Shown here in pieces: positions 16,434-24,494 of a stretch of DNA of 34,076 nt. The DNA is from Proteiniphilum sp. (lineage in GTDB: Bacteria; Bacteroidota; Bacteroidia; Bacteroidales; Dysgonomonadaceae). A program made the position numbers and the translations under genes. Where the stretch lies: the NCBI GenBank assembly GCA_016839025.1, contig JADLKK010000021.1, forward strand, positions 1 through 34,076. Reading direction: 5' to 3'. A model generated the notes under the pieces. The model saw only the letters and a program-made list of their open reading frames with translations. It searched no databases and was not told where the DNA came from. Position 1 is the first letter of the stretch. The number at the start of each line of letters is the position of its first letter.

Positions 16434-18374
16434 ATGAGTTATCTGAAATTTGACAAAGAGCTGATGATTAACCTTGAATATTCCCTCTACCGGAATGTAT
16501 TAAGGACCAACAGAAGAGGTGCATACCAGAACACCTCCATTTCGGGATGCAACACCTCCAAATATCAGGGTCTGCTGGTGATGCCGGTACCCTATATGGA
16601 TGATGAAAATCACCTGATCCTTGCCTCATTCGATGAGACGGTGATCCAGCACGGAGCCGAGTTCAACCTGGGCATCCATCGCTATGCGGGTGACAACTAC
16701 AGCCCCAAGGGACATAAATATATCAGGGAGTTCAATTGTGACAGTGTACCCAAGACCATTTACCGGATCGGAGGGGTAATCCTCTCCAAAGAGATCATGT
16801 TCTCCTCAAAGGAGAACCGGCTGATGATCCGCTACACGCTGCTGGATGCCCATTCCCCCACCACCATTCGTTTTCGTCCCTTCTTGGCTTTCCGCAGGAT
16901 ATCACAGCTCACCCGGGAAAATGAGCAGGTGGATCGTTCCTACCGGGAGGTGGAAAATGGGATCAGTACCTGTATGTACTTCGGCTATCCGGAGCTGTTT
17001 ATGCAGTTCAGCAAAAAACCGGAATTCCTCTTTCATCCCGACTGGTACAAGGATATTGAATACCTGCAGGATCTGCTCAACGGGGACACCTACCAGGAGG
17101 ATCTCTATGTCCCCGGATATTTTGAAATGTCGATCGAAAAAGATGAAGAGATCATCTTCTCTGCGGGTGACATGATGGTGGAGCCAGCCAGCCTGGCAAA
17201 GGAATTTGATTATGAGATCCACAGACGTACTCCCCGCTCCAGCTTTTACAATTGTCTGAAGAACTCAAGCCACCAGTTTTATTACATTCCCGGCAAAAAT
17301 GAACATTATCTCCTCGCAGGGTATCCCTGGTTCAAGGTGCGGGCACGCGATCAGTTCATCGCACTTCCCGGCTGCACACTGGCGGTAGGGAAGCAGGATG
17401 ATTTCGAGAAGATCATGGATACCGCCATCCCGCATCTGAGAAGCTTCATGGCCGATAAACCTTTCAAAAGCTACCTCAAACAGATGGATGACCCGGACGT
17501 GTTGTTGTGGGTGGTCTGGGCATTGCAACAATACCACAGCGAACAGAGGGAACGTTTTGCAGAACAATACGCCGGTTTCCTCTTCGAGATCATTGACTAT
17601 CTGGCAGCTGGGAGGCATCCCAACCTGGCCTATCACAAGGAGGAAGGACTGATCACCACTTATGGCCGTGATGTAGCTGTGAGCTGGATGAATGCCCTGC
17701 TGGGAGACAAGCCGGTCATTCCCCGTTCCGGCTATCTGGTTGAATTCAATTCGCTCTGGTACAATGCCCTGAGGTTTGCTGAAGAGGTGGCTGGTGAAAC
17801 CGGAAAAGCGAAGGAGGCTTCCGATCTTGGAGAAAAAGCCCGGCTGGCAGGCAACTCATTCAAAGAGATGTTCCTCAATGATGCCGGATATCTTTATGAC
17901 TACATCGACGGCAACTACAAGGATCCCGATGTGCGGCCCAACATGCTGTTTGCCGTATCGCTTCCCTATTCTCCCCTGGAGAGAAGCCAGAAAAAATCGG
18001 TGATCGACTATATCACCAAAGAGCTCCTGACTTCCTGTGGCATTCGCTCACTCACACCCAAGAGTGCCCGGTTTCATCCGCACTATCGGGGAAGTGAGCA
18101 TGAGAAAAAAACAGCCTACTTCAATGGCATGGCATTCCCCTGGTTACTGGGACACTACATTGAAGCTTACCTGCGACTGTTTCATAAAAGCGGATTGTCA
18201 CTGGCAGACCGGATCATGGTAGAGATGGAGGGAGAGATGCAGAATGACTGCATCGGTTCCATCTCGGAGTTCTATGATTCCAACCCACCCTTTGTTGCCC
18301 ACGGTGGATACTCCTTTGCCATGAGCGTAGGGGAGTTGCTCAGGGCACAGAGAATAATCAACAGTTACCAGTAG
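16434..18374 (+). CDS. glycogen debranching enzyme / amylo-alpha-1,6-glucosidase
   Basis: A 646-residue cytoplasmic protein of the archaeal-bacterial debranching family: an N-terminal beta domain (about 1-250, starting YLKFDKELMINLEYSLYRNV, with RGAYQNTSISGCNTSKYQGLL) and an (alpha/alpha)6 GDE_C domain (about 290-640). The C-terminal domain shows YPWFKVRARDQFIALPG, ITTYGRDVAVSWMNALLGDKPVIPR, NSLWYNALRFAEEV and the conserved GIRSLTPKSARFHPHYRGSE, then GMAFPWLLGHYIEAYLR. It removes alpha-1,6 branches from glycogen or imported branched maltodextrins. No signal peptide. It is the first gene of a three-gene operon with a GT4 glycosyltransferase and a GH57 protein, an order also found in Bacteroides. 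Confidence 0.92.
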   Translation: MSYLKFDKELMINLEYSLYRNVLRTNRRGAYQNTSISGCNTSKYQGLLVMPVPYMDDENHLILASFDETVIQHGAEFNLGIHRYAGDNYSPKGHKYIREFNCDSVPKTIYRIGGVILSKEIMFSSKENRLMIRYTLLDAHSPTTIRFRPFLAFRRISQLTRENEQVDRSYREVENGISTCMYFGYPELFMQFSKKPEFLFHPDWYKDIEYLQDLLNGDTYQEDLYVPGYFEMSIEKDEEIIFSAGDMMVEPASLAKEFDYEIHRRTPRSSFYNCLKNSSHQFYYIPGKNEHYLLAGYPWFKVRARDQFIALPGCTLAVGKQDDFEKIMDTAIPHLRSFMADKPFKSYLKQMDDPDVLLWVVWALQQYHSEQRERFAEQYAGFLFEIIDYLAAGRHPNLAYHKEEGLITTYGRDVAVSWMNALLGDKPVIPRSGYLVEFNSLWYNALRFAEEVAGETGKAKEASDLGEKARLAGNSFKEMFLNDAGYLYDYIDGNYKDPDVRPNMLFAVSLPYSPLERSQKKSVIDYITKELLTSCGIRSLTPKSARFHPHYRGSEHEKKTAYFNGMAFPWLLGHYIEAYLRLFHKSGLSLADRIMVEMEGEMQNDCIGSISEFYDSNPPFVAHGGYSFAMSVGELLRAQRIINSYQ

Positions 18375-18431
18375 ACAATTCATTTTGGCTGAAACAGGCG
18401 AGGGTATCAGCAATCATTTAAAACTGAAGAC

Positions 18432-19688
18432 ATGAAGGCATTGATGTTTGGCTGGGAGTTTCCGCCACATATATTGGGAGGTCTCGGGACTGCCAGCTAC
18501 GGGCTGACCAGAGGGATGGCACAGCAGGAGGATATGGAGATTACCTTTGTAATCCCCAAACCCTGGGGGGATGAGGATCAGAGCTTTCTGAAGATCATCG
18601 GTGCCAGCAATACACCCATCGTCTGGCGCGACGTCAGCTGGGAGATAGCACAGGTCCGCCTGGAGAAATTCATGGATCCAAAAGAGTATTACCATTTGCG
18701 AAATCATATCTATGCCGACTTCAGCTATATGCATACCAACGACCTGGGATGCGTGGAATTCTCCGGGAAGTATCCGAACAACATACTGGAAGAGACCAAC
18801 AACTATTCGATTGTCGCGGGTGTGATTGCGCGTTCCTATACCTTTGATGTGATTCATGCCCATGACTGGCTCACCTATCCGGCAGGTCTCCACGCCAAGA
18901 GCGTGACAGGCAAGCCACTGGTCATCCACGTACACGCTACCGAATTCGACCGGAGCCGAGGCAAGCCCAACCCGATTGTCTACGGTATCGAGAAAGACGG
19001 GATGGACAACTGTAACCATATCATCTGCGTCAGCGAGCTCACACGCAAAACCGTCATCGAGAACTACCATCAACCCTACTGGAAGGTAACCACGGTCCAC
19101 AATGCTGTGGACCCCCTCAGTCCCGAGATTGAAGCGATCGAACGCCTCTCGGGTGTATCGGAAAAAGTGGTCACCTTTCTGGGAAGAATCACCATGCAGA
19201 AGGGGCCTGAATTTTTTGTGGATGCAGCCACGCAGGTGATCCGCAAAACGGACCATATTCGGTTTGTGATGGCCGGCAGCGGTGACATGATGGACCAGAT
19301 GATCCGGCTCGTGGCTGACAGGGGCATTGCCCACAGGTTTCACTTCACGGGCTTCCTCCGTGGCCGACAGGTATACGAGATGCTCAAATCGAGTGATGTC
19401 TATGTGATGCCTTCCGTATCGGAACCGTTCGGTATCTCTCCGCTTGAGGCAATGCAATGTGGTGTACCCAGCATCATCTCCTACCAGTCAGGCTGTTCAG
19501 AGATCCTGCACAATGTGATCAAGACCGACTACTGGGATGTGGATGCGATGGCTGACGCCATCTACTCCATCTGCACCTATCCGGCCATGGCAGAGCATCT
19601 GAGGAGTGAGGGGAAAAAAGAGGTTGACAGCATCAAGTGGGAAGACGCCGGTTTGAAGATCCGTCGCATCTACGATAACCTAATGTAG
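18432..19688 (+). CDS. GT4-family glycosyltransferase (glycogen-synthase-like)
   Basis: A 418-residue GT-B fold enzyme with no membrane segment. The N-terminal domain starts MKALMFGWEFPPHILGGLGT, carrying the GGLG sugar-nucleotide glycine motif of glycogen/starch synthases, and continues HAHDWLTYPAG and HVHATEFDRSRGKPNP. The C-terminal domain has VTFLGRITMQKGPEFFVDA, and the acidic E-x7-E motif in SEPFGISPLEAMQCG followed by PSIISYQSGCSEIL. Between a debranching enzyme and a GH57 protein, the likely role is alpha-1,4-glucan (glycogen) synthesis from a nucleotide-glucose donor. Classical GT5 synthases are longer, so this is the GT4 type; the donor cannot be read from sequence. The gene lies 57 bases after the debranching gene and 20 before the GH57 gene. 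Confidence 0.9.
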   Translation: MKALMFGWEFPPHILGGLGTASYGLTRGMAQQEDMEITFVIPKPWGDEDQSFLKIIGASNTPIVWRDVSWEIAQVRLEKFMDPKEYYHLRNHIYADFSYMHTNDLGCVEFSGKYPNNILEETNNYSIVAGVIARSYTFDVIHAHDWLTYPAGLHAKSVTGKPLVIHVHATEFDRSRGKPNPIVYGIEKDGMDNCNHIICVSELTRKTVIENYHQPYWKVTTVHNAVDPLSPEIEAIERLSGVSEKVVTFLGRITMQKGPEFFVDAATQVIRKTDHIRFVMAGSGDMMDQMIRLVADRGIAHRFHFTGFLRGRQVYEMLKSSDVYVMPSVSEPFGISPLEAMQCGVPSIISYQSGCSEILHNVIKTDYWDVDAMADAIYSICTYPAMAEHLRSEGKKEVDSIKWEDAGLKIRRIYDNLM

Positions 19689-19708
19689 AAAATCAAAAGG
19701 AGAACCAT

Positions 19709-21049
19709 ATGAAGAATATTTGCTTTTACTTCCAGATCCACCAACCCTTCCGTCTGAAGAGGTATCGCTTTTTCAATATCGGCAGAGACCATTACTACTT
19801 CGATGACTATGCCAATGAGGATATCCTCCAGCAGATTGCCGCCCGATCCTATGTACCAGCCAACAGAATGCTGCTCGACCTGGTGAATCTGTACGAGGGT
19901 AAGTTCAAGGTAGCTTTTTCCATCTCCGGTGTCGCACTGGAACAACTGGAGATATTTGCCCCCGAGGTAATCGAGGGTCTCCGAGAACTGGCAAAAACGG
20001 GTCATGTGGAGTTTCTGACGGAGACCTATGCCCATTCACTGGCCAGCCTGTTTGATCCGGAAGAGTTTCGCAAACAGGTACAGCAACATGCTGAACGCAT
20101 TGAGATGCTCTTTGGGGTAAAGCCTACGGTGGTAAGAAATACGGAACTGATCTATTCCGATGAGATTGCAGAGATGGTGCATGACATGGGATATAGCAGG
20201 ATGATCACCGAAGGAGCCAAGCATGTACTGGGATGGAAGAGTCCCAACTATGTCTATCAGGCTGCTACCCGCCCGGAGATGAAACTGTTGTTGAAAAACA
20301 GTCGCTTCAGTGATGATATCACCTACCGGTTTTCCAACTACAGCTGGCATGAGTATCCGCTAACAGCCGAAAAGTTTATCGCCTGGATCGCAGCCACGCC
20401 ACCGGAGGAAGAGCTGATCAATCTCTTCATGAACTACGAAACCCTTGGAAATCTGCAGCCGGCCCACACCGGTATCTTTGAGTTCTTCAAGGCACTGCCC
20501 CGATTTGCAATGGAGAAAGGCATCGGTTTCATCACCCCCGGAGAAGCATTGGAAAACCACGAGGCCATCGGTTCCATGATCGTTCCCAATTGCATCTCCT
20601 GGTCGGATGAGGAGCGGGATGTGAGTGCCTGGCTCGGCAATAAACTGCAACAGAGTGCCCTCAAATCGCTCTACGAGGCAGGAGAAAGAGTGCGGCTATG
20701 CACGGATCGGCGACTCAAGCAGGATTGGATCTACCTGCAGTCCAGCGACCATTTCTATTACATGTCAACCAAGCATTTTGGTGCAGGACAAAGCCAGTTC
20801 AGTCCCTACATGTCGCCCTATGATGCGTTCAACAACTACATGAACGTATTGAGTGATTTCATTGCCCGCGTACGGGCACAATATCCTGACACTGTCGACA
20901 ACGAGGAGCTGAACGCCCTGCTCACCACGATCCACAACCAAGAGATGGAAATCAAACGCCTCCAGTCAGAATTGAAAACCATAATCGGCAGCAACGAAGA
21001 GTTATTGGTGGAAAAGGGGAAACGCAAGACAGCAGGAAAGGAGAAATAG
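19709..21049 (+). CDS. GH57-family alpha-amylase-like protein, acid/base Asp apparently replaced by Asn
   Basis: A 446-residue cytoplasmic GH57 protein. Conserved regions: FYFQIHQPFRLKRY (region 1), AFSISGVALEQLE (region 2), the nucleophile region VVRNTELIYSDEIAEM with Glu146, and region 4 INLFMNYETLGNLQPAHTG. Active GH57 amylases have Asp in the M-D-Y-E-T-F-G pattern; here the residue is Asn242, and the following F-G-E-H is L-G-N-L. Residues about 405-430 are a coiled coil (NQEMEIKRLQSELKTI), then a Lys-rich tail. GH57 amylase-like proteins lacking catalytic residues have been described in Bacteroides, so this may be a non-hydrolytic glucan-binding partner or a retuned transferase. It is the last gene of the alpha-glucan operon and is followed by a strong terminator. 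Confidence 0.88.
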   Translation: MKNICFYFQIHQPFRLKRYRFFNIGRDHYYFDDYANEDILQQIAARSYVPANRMLLDLVNLYEGKFKVAFSISGVALEQLEIFAPEVIEGLRELAKTGHVEFLTETYAHSLASLFDPEEFRKQVQQHAERIEMLFGVKPTVVRNTELIYSDEIAEMVHDMGYSRMITEGAKHVLGWKSPNYVYQAATRPEMKLLLKNSRFSDDITYRFSNYSWHEYPLTAEKFIAWIAATPPEEELINLFMNYETLGNLQPAHTGIFEFFKALPRFAMEKGIGFITPGEALENHEAIGSMIVPNCISWSDEERDVSAWLGNKLQQSALKSLYEAGERVRLCTDRRLKQDWIYLQSSDHFYYMSTKHFGAGQSQFSPYMSPYDAFNNYMNVLSDFIARVRAQYPDTVDNEELNALLTTIHNQEMEIKRLQSELKTIIGSNEELLVEKGKRKTAGKEK

Positions 21050-21059
21050 AAGAGACACA

Positions 21060-21106
21060 AACCCATCCCCCTAAGGAATCCGAGAGTTTCCTTAGGAGGA
21101 TGGGTT
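21060..21106. terminator. bidirectional intrinsic terminator between the GH57 gene and rny
   Basis: A near-perfect inverted repeat: AACCCATCC (21060-21068) pairs with GGATGGGTT (21098-21106), and CCTAAGGAA (21070-21078) pairs with TTCCTTAGG (21088-21096), with one C/A mismatch and a 9-base loop. It is followed by GTTTAC on the plus side and TTTGTGTCTCTT on the minus side. Its place 10 bases after one stop and 21 before the other fits termination of both convergent units. Confidence 0.85.
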
Positions 21107-21127
21107 GTTTACTTACCTGCAGAAGAT

Positions 21128-22657
21128 CTATTTTGCAAAACTGACTGCACGAGTCTCCCGGATCACGGTAATCTTCACCTGACCGGGATAGGTCATCTCA
21201 GTCTGGATCTTGCGGGCAATCTCTTCCGACAGTTTCTCCGTATCCTGGTCATCAATCTGATCGGCACCCACAATCACACGCAGTTCACGACCGGCCTGAA
21301 TGGCATAGGTCTTCACCACACCCGGGTAAGAAAGGGCCAGGTTCTCCAGGTCATTCAAGCGCTTGATGTAAGCCTCCACGATCTCCCTGCGGGCTCCGGG
21401 ACGAGCTCCTGAGATGGCATCACACACCTGTACAATGGGTGCCAGCAGCGTAGTCATCTCCACCTCATCATGATGCGCACCGATCGCATTGCAAATGTCG
21501 GGCTTCTCCTTGAATTTCTCTGCCAGCTTCATTCCCAGCACTGCGTGTGGCAATTCGGGTTCATCGTCGGGTACCTTGCCGATATCGTGAAGCAGTCCTG
21601 CGCGCTTCGCCTTCTTCGGGTTCAGCCCCAGCTCCGACGCCATAATGGCACAGAGGTTCGCCACTTCGCGCGAGTGCTGCAACAGGTTCTGCCCGTAAGA
21701 GGAACGATACTTCATTTTCCCCACCATGCGAATCAGCTCAGGATGAAGACCATGGATTCCCAGGTCGATCACGGTTCGCTTGCCGGTCTCAATGATCTCC
21801 TCTTCGATCTGTTTCTTCACCTTCGACACCACCTCCTCAATACGGGCGGGATGGATGCGACCATCGGCTACAAGCTGGTGAAGTGAGAGACGGGCAATCT
21901 CACGCCGCACGGGATCAAAACCGCTCAGTACAATAGCCTCAGGTGTGTCGTCCACCACGATCTCCACACCGGTGGCGGCTTCCAATGCCCGGATATTACG
22001 CCCTTCACGACCGATGATGCGTCCTTTCACCTCATCTGAATCGATGTGAAAGACCGTGATGGAATTCTCAATCGAGGTTTCGGTGGCCACCCGCTGGATT
22101 GACTGGATCACAATGCGTTTAGCCTCCTTGTTGGCAGTCATCTTCGCCTCTTCCATGATGTCATTGATATAGGACTGGGCACCGGTCTTTGCCTCCTCTT
22201 TGAGTGATTCCACCAGCCGCTCTTTGGCCTCTTCAGCCGACAGACCGGAAATGGTCTCCAGCTTTTCCACAGACTGACGATGAAGCCTGTCCATTTCAGT
22301 ACCTTTCTTTTCCAGAAACTCTTGTTGGTTGGTGAGGTTTTGTCTGAGCTCTTCGATCTCGGTCGATTTCTTGTTCATCTCCTCCTGTTTCTGATTGAGC
22401 GACATCTCTCGCTGTTTCAACCTGTTCTCGGTCAACTGGATCTTGGTCACCCTGGCATTTGCCTGCTTCTCCGCTTCCGCTTTCATGGCAAGGGTCTCCT
22501 CCCTGGCCTCCAACAACATCTTCTTCCTGATCACCTCAGCATCCTTCTCCGCATCGCTTAAAATTTTTTGCGCACGGGAGTTTGCCGCTTTACCGGTCAG
22601 AAACCAGGCAACCAATGCTCCGATTACCAGCCCGATAACTCCTATCACTATTTCCAT
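21128..22657 (-). CDS. rny: ribonuclease Y
   Basis: Membrane-anchored endoribonuclease that starts mRNA decay and processing. The 509 residues carry the family layout in order: one N-terminal membrane helix ([19 protein letters not shown]), a long coiled coil to about residue 190 ([19 protein letters not shown]), a KH RNA-binding domain ([33 protein letters not shown]), and an HD phosphohydrolase domain with [21 protein letters not shown] (about 351-360) and GAHHDEVEM. Length and order are normal. It lies downstream of zapA with a 250-base structured gap between them, and faces the GH57 gene across a shared terminator. Confidence 0.97.
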   Translation of the reverse strand: MEIVIGVIGLVIGALVAWFLTGKAANSRAQKILSDAEKDAEVIRKKMLLEAREETLAMKAEAEKQANARVTKIQLTENRLKQREMSLNQKQEEMNKKSTEIEELRQNLTNQQEFLEKKGTEMDRLHRQSVEKLETISGLSAEEAKERLVESLKEEAKTGAQSYINDIMEEAKMTANKEAKRIVIQSIQRVATETSIENSITVFHIDSDEVKGRIIGREGRNIRALEAATGVEIVVDDTPEAIVLSGFDPVRREIARLSLHQLVADGRIHPARIEEVVSKVKKQIEEEIIETGKRTVIDLGIHGLHPELIRMVGKMKYRSSYGQNLLQHSREVANLCAIMASELGLNPKKAKRAGLLHDIGKVPDDEPELPHAVLGMKLAEKFKEKPDICNAIGAHHDEVEMTTLLAPIVQVCDAISGARPGARREIVEAYIKRLNDLENLALSYPGVVKTYAIQAGRELRVIVGADQIDDQDTEKLSEEIARKIQTEMTYPGQVKITVIRETRAVSFAK

Positions 22658-22719
22658 ACTTCTGATTGTTAATGATTACTATTCACCTCCCTGCAGCTGT
22701 TCAAATCCGTTGAGGAAAG

Positions 22720-22727
22720 TATCTTTG
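22720..22727 (+). promoter_or_regulatory. -7 box pointing into the zapA-rny gap
   Basis: TATCTTTG on the plus strand is a perfect TAnnTTTG match, opposite in direction to rny and zapA, and would start a transcript near 22733 through the structured region. The -33 position is weak (GCTG at 20-base spacing). It may be chance, or the promoter of a plus-strand small RNA. Confidence 0.35.
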
Positions 22728-22734
22728 TTCTCTG

Positions 22735-22890
22735 TTGATATGACTTCTTATCACTGATCGTATAGTTAGCCGTGACCGGGACCCTTTCCGCCTTGTCACA
22801 GCAAACAGTCTCTTCTACCCAAACACAAAAACGCACACATTCAAACACATAGCTCCTATGTGCGGAACGGGTGCGGCGGTTGACTCCTGG
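22735..22890. ncRNA. candidate structured small RNA in the zapA-rny gap (6S-like locus, strand uncertain)
   Basis: This stretch of the 249-base gap has no coding frame but strong base pairing. ACCCTTTCCGC (near 22781-22791) pairs with GCGGAACGGGT (near 22862-22872) with one mismatch. Outside it, AGTTAGCCG pairs with CGGTTGACT with two G-U wobbles if read on the plus strand. An internal perfect 7-base hairpin CACATAG/CTATGTG sits just inside (about 22846-22862), and the middle is a long A/C-rich (plus) open region. On the minus strand an alternative 8-base stem GCTGTGAC/GTCACGGC forms. A long arm with a large open centre next to zapA recalls 6S RNA (ssrS), which neighbours zapA in enterobacteria. 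G-U pairs favour different strands for different stems, so the strand is undecided. Confidence 0.42.
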
Positions 22891-22906
22891 TATGCAGGAA
22901 AATGAG

Positions 22907-23209
22907 TTATTGCTTCAGATAATGATCCAGATCGCTGATCAATGATCCGATCTTCTCTTCAAAAGGTTTCGTATCATTTTTGTCACCGAGGGAAAAATTC
23001 TCTGCCAATGCCTGAATGGCTGTCATAGCCATAAAGTCCTGCGTCGTCATGCCGGAACTTTCCCCTCCGTAGGCAACGCGGTATTGGTTAATTTTCCTGT
23101 TAATCCTGGCGGCGGCATCACGGAAAGCCTGTTCATCGGATCTCCTGATTTTCAGCGGATATCTTCTGCCGGCAATTTCCAATGTCAATAAAAATTTATC
23201 GTCGCCCAT
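22907..23209 (-). CDS. zapA: cell division protein ZapA
   Basis: A 100-residue FtsZ-ring-associated protein that cross-links FtsZ filaments at the division site. The N-terminal beta domain (FLLTLEIAGRRYPLKIRRSDEQ) followed by AFRDAAARINRKINQYR and a C-terminal helix matches the Bacteroidota ZapA family, and the MTTQDFMAMTAIQALAENF stretch is typical. ATG 23209 is chosen; an in-frame GTG one codon earlier exists. The gene follows a small coiled-coil gene by 19 bases, and both share the strong promoter at 23625-23656. Next downstream is the structured gap and rny. Confidence 0.9.
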   Translation of the reverse strand: MGDDKFLLTLEIAGRRYPLKIRRSDEQAFRDAAARINRKINQYRVAYGGESSGMTTQDFMAMTAIQALAENFSLGDKNDTKPFEEKIGSLISDLDHYLKQ

Positions 23210-23228
23210 CACATAAATTTTCCAACGG

Positions 23229-23519
23229 TTATCTCAACAAATTTATGCATTTATCAACTTCTCGCACCAGTTTTGACAGTCGCAGCTTTGCGGCATCCAC
23301 ATCAACCGATGCTGCGGTGATGGTCCTCGCAATTTTCAGACTGTCATATTTTGTTTTCAATTGATTCAGATCGGTGACCGCTTCATCGATCTGCTGCTGC
23401 CTGCTTTTCAGTGCTGCTTTCAGTGCCGCGTTTTCCTCTTTCAGCGTATCACACAGGAGAATAACCTGTTTGATACGTACTTCCAGATCGACAAGCAGTT
23501 TCTTATTATTGTCCGTCAT
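23229..23519 (-). CDS. small coiled-coil protein upstream of zapA (ZapB-like candidate)
   Basis: A 96-residue cytoplasmic protein, almost wholly helical and charged, with heptad-like patterning in residues about 5-55 (VDLEVRIKQVILLCDTLKEE, NAALKAALKSRQQQIDEA) and a second helix at the C-terminus ending CINLLR. A short coiled-coil protein directly upstream of zapA is common in Bacteroidales. By size and context it may play the role that ZapB plays with ZapA in enterobacteria, but there is no recognisable sequence proof. It is the first gene after the best promoter of the window and has a leader of about 100 bases. Confidence 0.75.
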   Translation of the reverse strand: MTDNNKKLLVDLEVRIKQVILLCDTLKEENAALKAALKSRQQQIDEAVTDLNQLKTKYDSLKIARTITAASVDVDAAKLRLSKLVREVDKCINLLR

Positions 23520-23624
23520 ATGAAACGAGCATCTAAATTATTTCACTGCAAAACATGATTCCAGCGGGTTCCATACAGCATCACGCAAACAAAGGAAACA
23601 ATCGTATGAAAACAAAAATCCAGG

Positions 23625-23656
23625 CAAATATAGGAATTGTGAGAGACTTATACAAA
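23625..23656 (-). promoter_or_regulatory. perfect Bacteroidota promoter for the coiled-coil/zapA unit
   Basis: Minus strand: TTTG (23656-23653), exactly 20 bases, TATATTTG (23632-23625). Both elements match the consensus completely. The transcript is expected to start near 23619, leaving a leader of about 100 bases before the first ATG at 23519. Confidence 0.75.
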
Positions 23657-23725
23657 TGAAATCTTTTTATTTTTCAAAGATTCATCCCTTTGTAATCATT
23701 TTCCGTTCCTATGGTTGAGATTTTG

Positions 23726-23733
23726 TATCTTTG
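23726..23733 (+). promoter_or_regulatory. -7 box for the B3/B4-domain gene
   Basis: TATCTTTG is a perfect TAnnTTTG. A transcript from about 23739 would place ATG 23760 some 20 bases downstream. No TTTG at the -33 position. Confidence 0.5.
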
Positions 23734-23759
23734 ATCTTCTTTTGAAATAGTGTTAATGC

Positions 23760-24485
23760 ATGGAAGATAAACGAGGATGGAGGATAGAAATGGGACAAAT
23801 CAGTATTGAGATCAGCGACACAATTCTTCGGGCTTGTCCTGATTTTCGGATGGCAGCAATTGCCTGCAGAGTGAAGAACAAACCCTACAACGAAGCTTTA
23901 TGGAAGGAGATTGATCGCTTTTCAACACATTTTGCATCTGCTTACAGGATGGAGGAGATCAAACTGCGACCGGCCATACATGCCACCCGGGAGACATATA
24001 AAAAGCTGGGGAAAGACCCCAACCGTTACCGACCCTCCGCGGAAGCACTCTGTAGGAGGATTCTCAAAGGACAGGAACTGTACCGGATCAACACCCTGGT
24101 GGATCTGATCAACCTGGTCTCATTGAAGACAGGCTATTCGATTGGCGGATTCGACCTTGACAAGATCGTGGGTGATCTCACGCTGGATGTGGGAGAGGCC
24201 GATGAGCGGTTCGAGGCCATCGGGCGAGGAGTGCTCAATATCGAAGGGTTGCCGGTCTATCGCGACGATCGGGGCGCTATCGGCACACCCACGAGTGATG
24301 AAGAACGCACAAAAATCACAACCGGCACCTCCCGCCTGCTCATGATCATCAATGGCTATTCGGGAGAAGAAGGATTGCAGGAGGCGGTGACCTATTCGGT
24401 GGATTTGTTGAAAAGGTATGCTGATGGAAGTGAGATAGAATCTTGGTATCCATGCAACGAACTCTCAACTGACAATCTTTTTTAA
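23760..24485 (+). CDS. B3/B4 tRNA-binding-domain protein (PheT-related, stand-alone)
   Basis: A 241-residue protein made of a B3/B4 domain, the editing and tRNA-contact module of phenylalanyl-tRNA synthetase beta, here without the rest of the synthetase. Visible family stretches: LRACPDFRMAAIACRV, RPAIHATRETYKKLGKDPNRYRPSAEALCRRIL, YRINTLVDLINLVSLKTGYSIGGFDLDKIVGDLTL and a late DEERTKITTGTSRLLMIINGY. Free-standing versions may act in trans editing of mischarged tRNA, but this is not established for this type. ATG 23760 fits the promoter spacing; ATG 23790 (MGQISIEISD), preceded by GGAGGA, is equally close to the usual family start. The stop is followed within 10 bases by the truncated methylase remnant. 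Confidence 0.85.
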   Translation: MEDKRGWRIEMGQISIEISDTILRACPDFRMAAIACRVKNKPYNEALWKEIDRFSTHFASAYRMEEIKLRPAIHATRETYKKLGKDPNRYRPSAEALCRRILKGQELYRINTLVDLINLVSLKTGYSIGGFDLDKIVGDLTLDVGEADERFEAIGRGVLNIEGLPVYRDDRGAIGTPTSDEERTKITTGTSRLLMIINGYSGEEGLQEAVTYSVDLLKRYADGSEIESWYPCNELSTDNLF

Positions 24486-24494
24486 CAAGAATAA

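Noticed and set aside
18414-19457. 347-codon minus-strand open frame across the glycosyltransferase gene
   Set aside because: Antisense shadow; the plus strand encodes a clear GT4 enzyme with all motifs.
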